From the NCBI RefSeq assembly GCF_038900055.1, contig NZ_JBBMQM010000001.1, forward strand, positions 1,364,001-1,428,000: DNA of 64,000 bases, written 5' to 3'. A program made the translations under genes and the position numbers. Source of the stretch: Henriciella sp. AS95. GTDB lineage: Bacteria; Pseudomonadota; Alphaproteobacteria; Caulobacterales; Hyphomonadaceae. Below the pieces are notes generated by a model. That model did not search any database and was not told where the DNA came from. It was given only the letters and a program-made list of their open reading frames with translations. Shown one piece after another: positions 14,347-23,170 of the stretch (positions within the stretch are counted from its first letter, which is position 1; every line of letters begins with the position of its first letter).

Positions 14347-15795
14347 ATGGCCAAAACGGTTTTGGTGATCGACGACGATCCTACGCAGCGCAGACTGATT
14401 CAGGCGGCTGTGGAGAAGGCCGGCTTTGCTTGTCGTACGGCGCCCGATGGAGAGAGCGGCTTCACCACCGCGACGGAGGCGGGTGCCGACGTCATCCTTC
14501 TGGACCTCACAATGCCCGGTCTTTCAGGCATGGAAACGCTGGAGCGACTGTCAGAGCGTGTGCCGGATGTGCCGGTCATCATGCTCACCGCGACGTCGGG
14601 TATCGACACGATCGTTTCGGCCATGCGCGCAGGCGCCGTGGACTTCATCGTGAAGCCTGCCAATCCCGAACGCGTCGTGGTTTCAATTCGCAATGCGCTC
14701 AAAATGTCTACGCTGACTGGCGAAGTAAAACGCCTGACTCGCAAATCAGAAGGCGGGATGAGCTTTGACGACATGATCGCGGCCGCCCCGACCATGCGCC
14801 AGGTCGTTCGCCTCGGCCAGCGCGCGGCAAGTTCTGACATTCCGGTGCTCATTCTCGGTGAAAGCGGTGTCGGTAAGGAAGTGATCGCGCGGTGCATCCA
14901 GGGCGCTTCAGACCGTGCTGGCAAGCCTTTCGTCACGGTCAACTGCGGCGCGATCCCGGAAAACCTCGTCGAGTCGATCCTGTTCGGTCACGAGAAAGGC
15001 GCGTTTACGGGCGCCGTTTCAAAATCCCTGGGTAAGTTCGTCGAAGCCGACGGCGGCACGCTGTTCCTTGATGAGGTCGGTGAGCTGCCACTCGACATGC
15101 AGGTCAAACTGCTGCGGGCCCTTCAGGAAGGCGAGGTCGACGCGGTCGGTTCGCGCCGTCCGACAAAAGTCGATGTGCGGATCATCTCCGCGACCAATCG
15201 TGACCTTGCCGAGCAGGTAAAGGCCGGTGGTTTCCGCGAAGACCTCTATTACCGTCTCAACGTTTTCCCGATCGACATGCCGTCCCTGCGCGAGCGCAAG
15301 GAAGATATTCCAGCCATGGTCGATCTCTTCATCTCGCGCTTCAACGCGTCCGAGGGCAGGGACGTGCAGACGGCGAGCGAAGAGACGATCCGAATGCTTT
15401 GCGCTCATGACTGGCCGGGCAACGTCCGCCAGCTTGAAAATGCCGTGTTCCGGGCCGTGATCCTTTGTGAGGGAAGCGAACTCCAGACGCACGACTTCCC
15501 GCAAATCTCCGGCGTGATGCCGGAGATGGTTGACCTGCCACCGGTTCCGCAATCTGTCGGTGCCGCGAATGATACCAGCCAGATTGCTGCCTCAGCAGGG
15601 CCGATCGCGGTGAAGGACGAGGCTGGCGAACTTCGTCAGCTGTCAGAAATCGAACGCGACATCATCGAGTACGCCATTGATTTCTATCAGGGCCACATGT
15701 CCGAAGTCAGCCGCCGTCTCGGCATCGGGCGGTCGACGCTTTACCGCAAGATACGCGAATACGAACTTGACGGTGACGAGCAAAAAGTCGGCTAG
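14347..15795 (+). CDS. NtrC-family sigma-54-dependent response regulator
   Basis: Three-domain transcriptional activator. The receiver (residues 4-120) has acidic residues DDD at 10-12, phospho-acceptor D53 (LLDLTMPG) and K103. The sigma-54 AAA+ domain has Walker A GESGVGKE and the sigma-54 contact loop GAFTGA. A Fis-type helix-turn-helix lies at the C-terminus ([16 protein letters not shown]). No cognate histidine kinase is adjacent, so it is an orphan here. It has the same domain plan as NtrC and Caulobacter TacA, but I cannot name the orthologue. I chose the ATG at 14347 over the GTG at 14338 because GGGTGAG then sits at proper spacing. Confidence 0.94.
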   Translation: MAKTVLVIDDDPTQRRLIQAAVEKAGFACRTAPDGESGFTTATEAGADVILLDLTMPGLSGMETLERLSERVPDVPVIMLTATSGIDTIVSAMRAGAVDFIVKPANPERVVVSIRNALKMSTLTGEVKRLTRKSEGGMSFDDMIAAAPTMRQVVRLGQRAASSDIPVLILGESGVGKEVIARCIQGASDRAGKPFVTVNCGAIPENLVESILFGHEKGAFTGAVSKSLGKFVEADGGTLFLDEVGELPLDMQVKLLRALQEGEVDAVGSRRPTKVDVRIISATNRDLAEQVKAGGFREDLYYRLNVFPIDMPSLRERKEDIPAMVDLFISRFNASEGRDVQTASEETIRMLCAHDWPGNVRQLENAVFRAVILCEGSELQTHDFPQISGVMPEMVDLPPVPQSVGAANDTSQIAASAGPIAVKDEAGELRQLSEIERDIIEYAIDFYQGHMSEVSRRLGIGRSTLYRKIREYELDGDEQKVG

Positions 15796-15797
15796 TC

Positions 15798-16208
15798 ATG
15801 GTCAACATCTTCATGCCGGGTTTCTTCCTGCTGGGAGGGCTCGGCCTGCTGGTTGGCGCGGGCATTGGCGAGTTTCTGGCCAACAAGTTCCCGCACCAGC
15901 GCTTCATCATCGCGATGTGCTTTTATGCGGCGCTCGCGGTCGCGATCCTCGCGGGCGCTGACTTCAATCAAATGATGTCTGGCATGATGGCCGATGGTCG
16001 CAATCCTCAGGGCAGCCTCATCTGGTATGTTGGGCGGCAGATTTTCATGCTCGGACTGTTCAGCGGTGCCGCGCTCTTCTGCCAGCAGCGCCGGCGTAGC
16101 GCGCAAGTCATCGCTCTCGGCGTGTCCGGCGTGATCGGCTTGCCCATCATGATGAATATCTGGATGGGCGCAGGCATCAGCTACGCGAAATCCGGCATGG
16201 GCGTCTGA
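15798..16208 (+). CDS. Small integral membrane protein, unknown
   Basis: A 136-residue protein with about four hydrophobic segments (near residues 5-25, 36-54, 74-93 and 100-120), so a polytopic inner-membrane protein. I recognise no motif. It starts 2 bp after the stop of the sigma-54 regulator and is almost certainly in the same transcript. The C-terminus (SYAKSGMGV) is polar. Confidence 0.75.
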   Translation: MVNIFMPGFFLLGGLGLLVGAGIGEFLANKFPHQRFIIAMCFYAALAVAILAGADFNQMMSGMMADGRNPQGSLIWYVGRQIFMLGLFSGAALFCQQRRRSAQVIALGVSGVIGLPIMMNIWMGAGISYAKSGMGV

Positions 16209-16259
16209 TCCGCAAGAAACGGGTGGAAAGGCCAAACCGATTGAGGGACACTCTCCCTC

Positions 16260-17144
16260 ATGACGAGGACACTTCCCAATCTCGATGAGCGCGCCGTGGC
16301 CTATGAACGCATGGCTGACGCGTTGTCTTTCCTGGGGGATACCTGGCGCGACTGGCCAGACCTCAGCCAGTGTGCCCACGCGATGGGTCTCTCTCCGCAT
16401 CACTTCCAGCGCGAGTTTACCCGCTGGGCCGGTATCAGCCCGAAACAGTTTCAGGCCGCGCTGGCCCATGCAGAGGCGGGGGACCTTTTGCGTCAGGGGG
16501 CGTCTGTCCTTGATGCATCGCTGGAGACCGGGCTCTCCGGTCCGTCTCGCCTCCATGACCTCTTCATCGCTCATGAAGGCCTCAGCCCGGGCGAAGCCAA
16601 AGCCGGAGGCGGCGGCGCCGATCTGATCATCGGCAAGGCGCCAACACCTTTCGGCACGGGCATCTTCATGGCCTCGCCGCGCGGCCTCTGCGGGCTTGGC
16701 TTTGCTGATGATGGCGCCGGGCAGAAGTCCGGCTTTGAGCATCCGGGATATTCAGAAGACCGCGTCTTCGCCGATCTCGCGAGCCGTTATCCCAATTCGG
16801 AGCCCCGCCGCGACGACGCTGAAGCGATGAAATGGTCGCAGCGTATCTTCCAGTCTGGAGACCCCGTTCCCGTCGCGCTATACGGAACACCCTTCCGGCG
16901 TCAGATCTGGCGCGCGCTACTGGATATCCCGGCTGGCGAGACCCGCACCTATGGCGAGGTTGCAGCCGCAGCAGGTCAGCCAAAAGCCGCCCGTGCAGCC
17001 GGCACAGCGATCGGCGCCAATACCATCGCCTGGCTCATTCCCTGCCATCGTGCCCTTGCCTCGGACAAGAGGCTACATAATTACCATTGGGGAGTGGCGC
17101 GTAAGCGTGCCATGCTGACTTTCGAGCGTGCCCATGCGGCCTGA
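16260..17144 (+). CDS. HTH / methylated-DNA-protein cysteine methyltransferase fusion
   Basis: An Ada-like two-domain protein of 294 aa. The N-terminal AraC-type helix-turn-helix is at about residues 25-105 (FTRWAGISPKQFQAALAHAE). The C-terminal O6-alkylguanine transferase has the PCHR motif with acceptor cysteine C262 and the preceding EVAAAAGQPKAARAAGTAIG segment. The N-terminal zinc/phosphotriester domain of E. coli Ada is missing, so the usual methyl-sensing switch for transcription is absent. It probably repairs O6-methylguanine directly, and any regulatory role is unclear. Confidence 0.92.
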   Translation: MTRTLPNLDERAVAYERMADALSFLGDTWRDWPDLSQCAHAMGLSPHHFQREFTRWAGISPKQFQAALAHAEAGDLLRQGASVLDASLETGLSGPSRLHDLFIAHEGLSPGEAKAGGGGADLIIGKAPTPFGTGIFMASPRGLCGLGFADDGAGQKSGFEHPGYSEDRVFADLASRYPNSEPRRDDAEAMKWSQRIFQSGDPVPVALYGTPFRRQIWRALLDIPAGETRTYGEVAAAAGQPKAARAAGTAIGANTIAWLIPCHRALASDKRLHNYHWGVARKRAMLTFERAHAA

Positions 17145-17193
17145 CCTGTAGTGATGGCAGGCCTGGCGCGCCCGCCAACTTGCAGGATACCAG

Positions 17194-17664
17194 ATGCAGA
17201 TACTCACATTCTACGCGCTGATGTTTGTCGCGCTGGGGCTATGGGGCGTTTGGCTCATCATGAAATGGCGTGAGCTGCCGGATTTTTCGAACGCGGTCTA
17301 TAATTCCATGGTCGAGAAAGGCCTTCTCTCAGATTCGGTTGACCGCGACCTCTTCAAGCAGAGCTTCATCCGGTGCGAAGCGCCGCTTGCGGGAACCTAT
17401 CGTTGGGTCGCCGCCCTGGTCAGCCTGATCGCTCTGCCGCCGCTGATCATGGCCTTCAACTGGATCTGGGATTTTCTCTGGCGACTGGGCGGTGCTGTCG
17501 AAGGGCCGATGCAGCGGGGCTATATGTTCCACAGCTTCATGACGTTCGTCTTCCTGATGGCCATCATCGTCGGTTTTCTCTTCCTCGTGACCTCCCACTA
17601 TTATCGAAACGCGCCGCCGTCCTTGCGGTCAGAGATCAAACGCCTCGAAGGAAAAGACTCATGA
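17194..17664 (+). CDS. Membrane protein of unknown function
   Basis: A 156-residue protein with three hydrophobic stretches: residues 3-22, about 61-92 (ALVSLIALPPLIMAFNWIW) and about 112-135 (FMTFVFLMAIIVGFLFLVTS). I recognise no family. The stop overlaps the start of the glyoxalase gene (ATGA at 17661-17664), so the two are translationally coupled. That suggests a shared condition of expression but no specific role. Confidence 0.8.
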   Translation: MQILTFYALMFVALGLWGVWLIMKWRELPDFSNAVYNSMVEKGLLSDSVDRDLFKQSFIRCEAPLAGTYRWVAALVSLIALPPLIMAFNWIWDFLWRLGGAVEGPMQRGYMFHSFMTFVFLMAIIVGFLFLVTSHYYRNAPPSLRSEIKRLEGKDS

Positions 17665-18134
17665 GCGTAGAATATCTGCACACCATGATCCGCGTCAGCG
17701 ATGTCGATGCGGCGTTGAACTTCTTCTGTAACGGCCTCGGGCTGCAGGAGCTACGCCGGGTCGATAATGAAGCCGGCCGGTTCACGCTGGTCTTCCTTGC
17801 CTCGCCTGAAGATATCGTCCGCTACCCAGCGGCGCGCGAAGGCGAGCAGGGTTTGCCACCCGGGCTTCCAATGGTCGAGCTGACCCACAATTGGGACCCT
17901 GAGGAATTGGAAGGGGGGCGCAACTTCGGTCACCTCGCTTACAAGGTCGACGACATTTACGAGGCGACTGAACGCTTCGAAAAGCTGGGCGTGACGATCA
18001 ATCGCCCGCCGCGCGACGGACGGATGTGCTTTGTCCGCTCGCCAGATGGCATATCGGTCGAGCTCCTCCAGAAAGGTGACCCCCTACCGCCGAAAGAGCC
18101 ATGGGCGAGCGCCGAGAATATCGGGTCGTGGTGA
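17661..18134 (+). CDS. gloA: Lactoylglutathione lyase (glyoxalase I)
   Basis: A VOC-fold metalloenzyme that isomerises the methylglyoxal-glutathione adduct. All four metal ligands of the family are in place: H7 (YLHTMIRV), E73 (MVELTHNW), H91 (FGHLAYKV) and E134 (SVELLQ). Length (157 aa) is slightly longer than E. coli GloA because of a C-terminal tail. The ATG at 17661 overlaps the upstream membrane-protein stop. A much longer frame extends upstream, but it only shadows that gene. Confidence 0.9.
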   Translation: MSVEYLHTMIRVSDVDAALNFFCNGLGLQELRRVDNEAGRFTLVFLASPEDIVRYPAAREGEQGLPPGLPMVELTHNWDPEELEGGRNFGHLAYKVDDIYEATERFEKLGVTINRPPRDGRMCFVRSPDGISVELLQKGDPLPPKEPWASAENIGSW

Positions 18135-18156
18135 CAGGGCTCTCATGGTCCGGTCA

Positions 18157-18259
18157 TCCGCAGACCCCTGCGCAGGCAGGGGTCCATGGCATGACCTTGA
18201 TGCGCTGGACAAGCTGAAAGGTTGAGCTTTGGATACCTGCCTTCGCAGGTATCTGCGGA
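18157..18259. repeat. REPIN-like paired palindromes, copy A
   Basis: Two small hairpins in opposite orientation: GACCCCTGC/GCAGGGGTC (18163-18184) and GATACCTGC/GCAGGTATC (18232-18253), each with a 4-nt loop. The whole unit is bounded by an inverted repeat TCCGCAGA (18157-18164) / TCTGCGGA (18252-18259). The same design recurs twice at 23.7-23.9 kb. It ends just before the ribosome binding site of the ABC1 kinase gene. Confidence 0.8.
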
Positions 18260-18280
18260 AACAGGAGCCGTAACTCGAAA

Positions 18281-19639
18281 ATGTCTGATGAACGCGACCC
18301 CGAACGAAACAGGCTGACTGCCCGCATCGCCCGCACAGCGAAGGTCGGGACCAATCTGTCTTCGGCTGGTCTTTCCTTTGCCGCCAATCGCATGTTCGGC
18401 GGCGATGACAGCGATGAGAAAGTCGCCAAGGCGCTCGCATCGGCGCTGGGGAAAACCAAGGGCCCGCTGATGAAGGTCGCCCAGATGCTGTCGACCATTC
18501 CGGACTTTCTGCCCGCCGAATACGCCGCCGAACTCTCCCAGCTACAGGCGCAGGCGCCGGCCATGGGCTGGCCTTTCGTGAAGCGCCGCATGCGCGCTGA
18601 GCTTGGGCCTGACTGGCAGGACAAGTTCGAAACCTTCGGCAAGGAAGCAGCCCATGCGGCCTCGCTCGGTCAGGTGCACCGTGCGACATTGCCCGACGGC
18701 CGCGAAGTTGCCTGCAAGCTGCAATACCCCGACATGTCGAGCGCCGTTGAGTCGGATGTCGGGCAGTTGAAAAACCTGCTCGGCCTTTTCCGGCGCATGG
18801 ATGGGTCGATCGACCCTCGCGAGATGGTCGATGAGATCTCCGACCGGCTGCGTGAGGAACTCGACTATAAGCGCGAGCGCCAGCACATGCAGCTCTACCG
18901 GCACATGCTGGGCGGCAAGGATTTCGTGAATATTCCCGAGCCGATTGATGCTCTATCGACAGATCGACTGCTCACCATGGATTGGGTCAGCGGCGATCCG
19001 CTGAGCGCCTATGAAGACGCGCCGCAGGGCGTGCGAAACGATATCGCAAAGCGTCTCTACTGGACCTGGTGGCTCCCTTTCACACACCACGCCGTCATTC
19101 ATGGCGATCCGCACCTTGGCAATTACCAGGTGACGGATGGCGGCCGGTCCCTGAACCTGCTGGACTTTGGCTGCGTTCGCATCTTTCCACCGGTCTTCGT
19201 GGGCGGCGTTGTCGATCTCTACCGCTCCCTGCTTGCCGATGATTTCGATGCGTCCTACGCGGCCTATGAAAAGTGGGGCTTCAAGAACCTCAATCGTGAG
19301 CTTGTCGAAGTGCTGAACATCTGGGCGCGGTTCATCTATGGGCCGCTGCTGGACAACCGGGTCCGCAGCGTCGCGGACGGGGTGAAGCCCGGCGAATATG
19401 GCCGCAAGGAAGCCTTCGAGGTTCGCAAGCTGCTCAAAGAGCGCGGGCCGGTGACGATCCCGCGAGAATTTGTCTTCATGGACCGGGCTGCCATCGGCCT
19501 TGGTGCAGCTTATCTGCGCCTCAAGGCCGAACTCAATTTCCATCAGCTCTTCGAAGAGAGCCTTGAAGGCTTCAGCGAAGAGACAGTGGCGAACCTTCAG
19601 GCCGAAGCCCTGTCGAGCGTTGGCTTGCAGGCAAGCTAG
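18281..19639 (+). CDS. ABC1/AarF (UbiB-like) atypical kinase
   Basis: A 452-residue member of the ABC1 (ADCK/COQ8/UbiB) protein-kinase-like family. Relatives support ubiquinone synthesis or quinone handling. Visible motifs are the family-specific N-terminal KVAQMLS (a KxGQ variant with Ala in place of Gly), the ATP-binding lysine K146 in VACKLQY, catalytic-loop HGDPHLGN (H274-D276) and DFG at D295. It lacks the C-terminal membrane helices of true UbiB and no ubi gene is near. Membership is firm, the substrate unknown. The end overlaps the convergent P450 gene by 4 bp. Confidence 0.9.
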   Translation: MSDERDPERNRLTARIARTAKVGTNLSSAGLSFAANRMFGGDDSDEKVAKALASALGKTKGPLMKVAQMLSTIPDFLPAEYAAELSQLQAQAPAMGWPFVKRRMRAELGPDWQDKFETFGKEAAHAASLGQVHRATLPDGREVACKLQYPDMSSAVESDVGQLKNLLGLFRRMDGSIDPREMVDEISDRLREELDYKRERQHMQLYRHMLGGKDFVNIPEPIDALSTDRLLTMDWVSGDPLSAYEDAPQGVRNDIAKRLYWTWWLPFTHHAVIHGDPHLGNYQVTDGGRSLNLLDFGCVRIFPPVFVGGVVDLYRSLLADDFDASYAAYEKWGFKNLNRELVEVLNIWARFIYGPLLDNRVRSVADGVKPGEYGRKEAFEVRKLLKERGPVTIPREFVFMDRAAIGLGAAYLRLKAELNFHQLFEESLEGFSEETVANLQAEALSSVGLQAS

Positions 19640-20910
19640 GCCATCTCGAACTTGATCGGCACAGACTTCGGTCCAGACACGAAGTTCGCCTGAACCCGCG
19701 TTGGCGTGCCGTTCAGTTCAACAGATTTGAGACGAGGCAGCAGCTCCTCCCAGAGGATGCGCATCTCCATCTTGGCCAGATGCTGGCCAAGGCAGACATG
19801 CGCGCCATAGCCAAACGCGACATGCTTGTTCGAAGGCCGGTCCACCTTGAATGTATACGGGTCATCAAACACGTCTTCATCCCGATTGCCAGAAGGGTAG
19901 GCGAGGAACAGCCAGTCATTCTTCTTGATTGGCTGGCCAGCGACTTCAGTGTCGTCCATGGCCGTGCGCATGAAGTGTTTTACGGGCGTTTCCCAGCGAA
20001 TGGATTCGTCCACCATGGATGAAATCAGCGATGGATCGGCCTTCAGTTTGCGAAACTCATCCTGATTTTCGGCCAGCGCCCAGAGCGCGCCGGCCGTCGT
20101 GGCTGACGTGGTGTCGTGGCCCGCTGTCGCCGCGATGATGTAATAGCTCATGGCTTCGAGCTGGCCGAGGGGTTTGTCATAGACCTCGCCGTTCGCGATG
20201 ACGCTGGCGAGGTCCTCACGCGGGCATTTGCGCCGGTCTTCAGTCATGGCGCCGAAATAGGTCATGAAGTCGGTGACCGTGGCCATGATGTTTCCGATGC
20301 CCATCTCGGTGTTCTCGACGGCGGCACCGGTGCGGTTCACATCGGGGTCCTGCGCGCCGAAAAGCTCCTGCGTCAGTTTCAGCATGCGTGGTTCATCCTC
20401 CATCGGCACGCCAATCACCTTCATAATGACGTGAAGCGGATAGAGAAAAGCGACGTCCTTGGCGAAGTCGCATTCGGTACCCTTGTCGGCCATGCCGTCG
20501 ATGAATCCGCGGGCGATTTCGCGGATATCGTCCTCAAGCTTGCGCAAATTCTGCGGCATGAACCAGCCCTGGGTCAGACGGCGATACTGTAGGTGGTCCG
20601 GATTATCCATCTGGACGAGTGACCGCAGTAGGTTGGGTGAGCCACCCATCATCGCGCGGACTTTCTGATCCGCCTCGATTGTCGTCAGCGTCGCAGACCG
20701 GTCTTCATTGTGGAAGAGGTCGTTCTGGCGCTCGATTTCCTTGATGTCGGCATGCTTGGTGACAACCCAGAATGGGTCGTATCCGTCCACCTCCGCGACG
20801 TCGAGCGGGGCGTTCTTGCGAAGCCAGGCAAACGCCTGATGAGACTGTTCCCAGTCGGCATAGGCTTTTGGGTTAACGACGGCATTGGCAATGTCGGTGG
20901 GTATGGTCAT
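19636..20910 (-). CDS. Cytochrome P450
   Basis: A soluble bacterial P450 (424 aa), a haem monooxygenase needing a ferredoxin or similar donor. The haem-binding loop FGYGAHVCLGQHLAKMEM gives the thiolate ligand C373. The I-helix oxygen-activation motif is AGHDTTSA and the K-helix ExxR is ESIRWETP. Overall pattern suggests a terpenoid/steroid/alkyl class such as CYP108-like, but substrate cannot be inferred safely. It is divergent from a TetR gene, separated by 89 bp containing an inverted repeat, so the TetR protein is the likely regulator. Confidence 0.93.
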   Translation of the reverse strand: MTIPTDIANAVVNPKAYADWEQSHQAFAWLRKNAPLDVAEVDGYDPFWVVTKHADIKEIERQNDLFHNEDRSATLTTIEADQKVRAMMGGSPNLLRSLVQMDNPDHLQYRRLTQGWFMPQNLRKLEDDIREIARGFIDGMADKGTECDFAKDVAFLYPLHVIMKVIGVPMEDEPRMLKLTQELFGAQDPDVNRTGAAVENTEMGIGNIMATVTDFMTYFGAMTEDRRKCPREDLASVIANGEVYDKPLGQLEAMSYYIIAATAGHDTTSATTAGALWALAENQDEFRKLKADPSLISSMVDESIRWETPVKHFMRTAMDDTEVAGQPIKKNDWLFLAYPSGNRDEDVFDDPYTFKVDRPSNKHVAFGYGAHVCLGQHLAKMEMRILWEELLPRLKSVELNGTPTRVQANFVSGPKSVPIKFEMA

Positions 20911-20953
20911 GGTTTCCTCCGCGGGCGGTTTCGCCTCGTCACGTGGTATCGAC

Positions 20954-20989
20954 TAACATATACTTGCTATACAGCCAACAAATATGTTA
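20954..20989. promoter_or_regulatory. Candidate TetR operator between P450 and tetR genes
   Basis: TAACATAT (20954-20961) and ATATGTTA (20982-20989) form a perfect 8-bp inverted repeat spaced by 20 bp. It is in the 89-bp gap between the divergent genes, just 11 bp before the regulator start. The area is AT-rich and could hold both promoters. Assignment to the adjacent regulator is inference. Confidence 0.6.
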
Positions 20990-20999
20990 CCGGGCAACC

Positions 21000-21632
21000 A
21001 TGTCCGATGTTGAAGCTCTCAGCGATTCCAGCCAGCGCCTGACCCAGGCGGAGCGGCGTGAACGCTCGCATCAGGAACTGCTCGAAGCCACAATGCGGGT
21101 CGTCTCCAAGCAGGGCGTTGCCGGCGCAACTTTCGAAGCCATTGCGCGCGAAGCCGGTTTTTCGCGAGGGCTTGTGACGCAACGGTTCGGGTCCAAGGAC
21201 GGGCTGATCCGCGCCCTGATCGATGGCCTTTATAACTGGCAGCAGAGTGCGTTGGATGCAGCGCATGTGCGGTCGATGGATGGCCTGTCGGCGCTCTGCG
21301 CTTTTGTGGAGCTTCATTGCCGCACATTGGAGGGCCACGAAGAAGACAAGGCGTACTATATGCTGCTCGCGGCGGCCGTCGCTGACCGGCTTGATATCCG
21401 GGAAGCTTTTGCCGATTCCCATGCGGTGCAGCGTGTCCTGATCCGCCGGATCATCGAGCGCGGCCAGGAAGATGGAAGCGTTCGCCCAGATGTCGATGCG
21501 GATGCGACAGCGCTTATGGCGGGGTGCGCCCTCATTGGGATCCGGATGCAAAACCTCATCGATGCGTCGACGGATATCGCGCCGATCCGCCACAGTCTGA
21601 TTGGTGCGCTGCGCGCTCAATTGGCACCGTAA
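21000..21632 (+). CDS. TetR-family transcriptional regulator
   Basis: A 210-residue repressor-type protein. The N-terminal helix-turn-helix lies at about residues 18-66 ([40 protein letters not shown]). An all-helical ligand domain follows. The ATG at 21000 (MSDVEALSD) is preferred to an upstream frame start that would lie within the putative operator. It is divergent from the P450 gene and 19 bp upstream of the rubredoxin gene, which it probably accompanies in one transcript. Confidence 0.92.
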   Translation: MSDVEALSDSSQRLTQAERRERSHQELLEATMRVVSKQGVAGATFEAIAREAGFSRGLVTQRFGSKDGLIRALIDGLYNWQQSALDAAHVRSMDGLSALCAFVELHCRTLEGHEEDKAYYMLLAAAVADRLDIREAFADSHAVQRVLIRRIIERGQEDGSVRPDVDADATALMAGCALIGIRMQNLIDASTDIAPIRHSLIGALRAQLAP

Positions 21633-21651
21633 ACCGCTGCAGGAGAACGCC

Positions 21652-21831
21652 ATGAGTGATGCATCGTACAAGACCTGGCAGTGCCGAACCTGCGGCTATA
21701 TCTATGAAGAAGCCGAGGGCGACCCGGACGAGGGACTCGCGCCAGGCACGCGCTGGGCGGACGTGCCCGAAGACTGGATATGCCCGCTATGCGGCACGCC
21801 GAAATCTGACTTCGACATGGTTGAACTGTAG
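21652..21831 (+). CDS. Rubredoxin
   Basis: A 59-residue one-iron electron carrier. The two iron-binding knuckles are CRTCGY and [11 protein letters not shown], with the typical [28 protein letters not shown] between them shortened only by normal family variation. The ribosome binding site AGGAG precedes the ATG at 21652. It follows tetR closely and lies near the P450 gene. Rubredoxins usually serve alkane hydroxylases or other oxidoreductases; a link to the P450 is speculative. Confidence 0.95.
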   Translation: MSDASYKTWQCRTCGYIYEEAEGDPDEGLAPGTRWADVPEDWICPLCGTPKSDFDMVEL

Positions 21832-21887
21832 CATCCAGAACGCAAAGAGCGCTTTGCAATCGTCCGCTGAGCCTCTAAGCCCGAAGG

Positions 21888-22631
21888 ATGGAAACCGGCC
21901 CCTTTAATACCCCGATCGCGCTCGGCCGCGAGCCGTTCACAGCGGCCTTCTGGGTCCTGGTAGCACCGCTCCTCTTTCCCGTCATTGGCATGACGCTCGT
22001 AACGCTGGCCTGGCCCGGCTTCAGCGATGCGATCGGCTCTGATGCGCCGTCACCCGAAGCAATCTCCAGTATCTGGATGGTCATGGCCGCGATCCATTTT
22101 GCTCATTTTGTGGTTCTTAGCCTCTGGAGCGAACGCGTCGGTGCGGGCGCTTTTGCCGGAGATATGCGGGTCACGCCAAACTGGCTGATCGCGGCCATTC
22201 TGCTCGGCCCGCCGATCCTGCTCGCGCCAAACATCATCGCCGGGATGATATTCGGGGGCACTGAGGGGTGGGAATATAATGGCGACGTCAATACCAGCCT
22301 GTTCGCGCCGGAGAATTGGGGCGCGACGTATATCGTCTTCGCACTGTTGCTTGCGCCGATCCTGGAGGAGGTTACCTTTCGCGGCGTGGCGCTTGGGGCC
22401 ATGGTCTGCCGGGGCGTGCCGCCGTGGATGGCGATGGTGCTGTCGAGCGCGGCCTTCACCTTCCTGCATTTCCAGTACTCCATCCCGGCGCTCGTCGTTG
22501 TCTTTGTCGCGGGTGTTGGCTTTGCGTGGCTGCGCCTGAAGAGCGGAAGCATGATGGTGCCGATCGCTGCGCACATTGCCGCGAATGCTACCATCACCTT
22601 CCTCGCGAGCCTTGCGCCTCCCGCTGGGTGA
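21888..22631 (+). CDS. CPBP-family intramembrane metalloprotease
   Basis: A multi-pass membrane protein (247 aa) of the CAAX-protease/bacteriocin-processing (Abi/CPBP) family. The catalytic motifs are present: EEVTFRG (E-E-x3-R), FTFLHFQ (F-x3-H) and HIAANAT (H-x3-N). Bacterial members are often linked to membrane-protein processing or bacteriocin self-immunity, but no bacteriocin gene is visible here. About six to seven hydrophobic segments are seen. Confidence 0.9.
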   Translation: METGPFNTPIALGREPFTAAFWVLVAPLLFPVIGMTLVTLAWPGFSDAIGSDAPSPEAISSIWMVMAAIHFAHFVVLSLWSERVGAGAFAGDMRVTPNWLIAAILLGPPILLAPNIIAGMIFGGTEGWEYNGDVNTSLFAPENWGATYIVFALLLAPILEEVTFRGVALGAMVCRGVPPWMAMVLSSAAFTFLHFQYSIPALVVVFVAGVGFAWLRLKSGSMMVPIAAHIAANATITFLASLAPPAG

Positions 22632-22673
22632 AGGCTTGCTGGACCCGCCCGCATGGGGCAAAGGCCGCTGCCT

Positions 22674-23108
22674 ATGACTGATGATTTTACCCGCTCGCAG
22701 AGCTTCGATGTGCCGGATGGCTTTGAGCTTCTGCCCTGGCATCGCGGCTTTGGCCGGCAGGTCGGACCGCTCTTTGAAAAGCGCGACGACACCGGCCTGA
22801 CGCGGGCATTCCGCGTTGAGGAGCATCACACCAATGGCATGATGAATGCGCATGGCGGGATGCTGATGACCTTTGCCGATATGTGCTGGGGCGGGGCCGT
22901 TGAGAAGGATGACGACACCTGGTGGGTGACGATCCGGCTGCTCTGTGACTTCCTATCAGGGGCCAAGCTTGGCGAGTGGGTTGAGGGCTCTGGCGCGGTG
23001 GTGGGGCAGGCCGGGGATGTGTTCACCGTGGAGGGCCGCATCTGGAGCGGGGAGCGGACGCTGCTCACCGGGACGGGGGTCTTCAAGGTGATCGAACGGC
23101 GGGTCTGA
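22674..23108 (+). CDS. PaaI-like hotdog-fold thioesterase
   Basis: A 144-residue hotdog-fold protein, probably hydrolysing an acyl-CoA or aryl-CoA. The core motif [20 protein letters not shown] matches the thioesterase signature (N/H-GG followed by the acidic helix residue D). I chose the ATG at 22674, which has AAAGG upstream; an ATG at 22653 would add seven residues and is possible. Substrate is unknown. Confidence 0.88.
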   Translation: MTDDFTRSQSFDVPDGFELLPWHRGFGRQVGPLFEKRDDTGLTRAFRVEEHHTNGMMNAHGGMLMTFADMCWGGAVEKDDDTWWVTIRLLCDFLSGAKLGEWVEGSGAVVGQAGDVFTVEGRIWSGERTLLTGTGVFKVIERRV

Positions 23109-23112
23109 AAGC

Positions 23113-23167
23113 AGGCCGATTATAGGCCGATCCTAGGCCGATACCGGGTCGATTTCAGGCCGATGAC
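23113..23167. repeat. Five tandem copies of an 11-bp unit
   Basis: Units begin at 23113, 23124, 23135, 23146 and 23157, each close to AGGCCGATNNN; the fourth reads GGGTCGAT. The array fills the 62-bp gap between the convergent thioesterase and GNAT genes. The last three bases of each unit vary. The 11-bp period is near one helical turn. Confidence 0.85.
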
Positions 23168-23170
23168 AGG

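Noticed and set aside
17373-17660. N-terminal extension of glyoxalase I
   Set aside because: The extended frame overlaps the upstream membrane-protein gene in another frame and has no family match; the start at 17661 restores the normal length.
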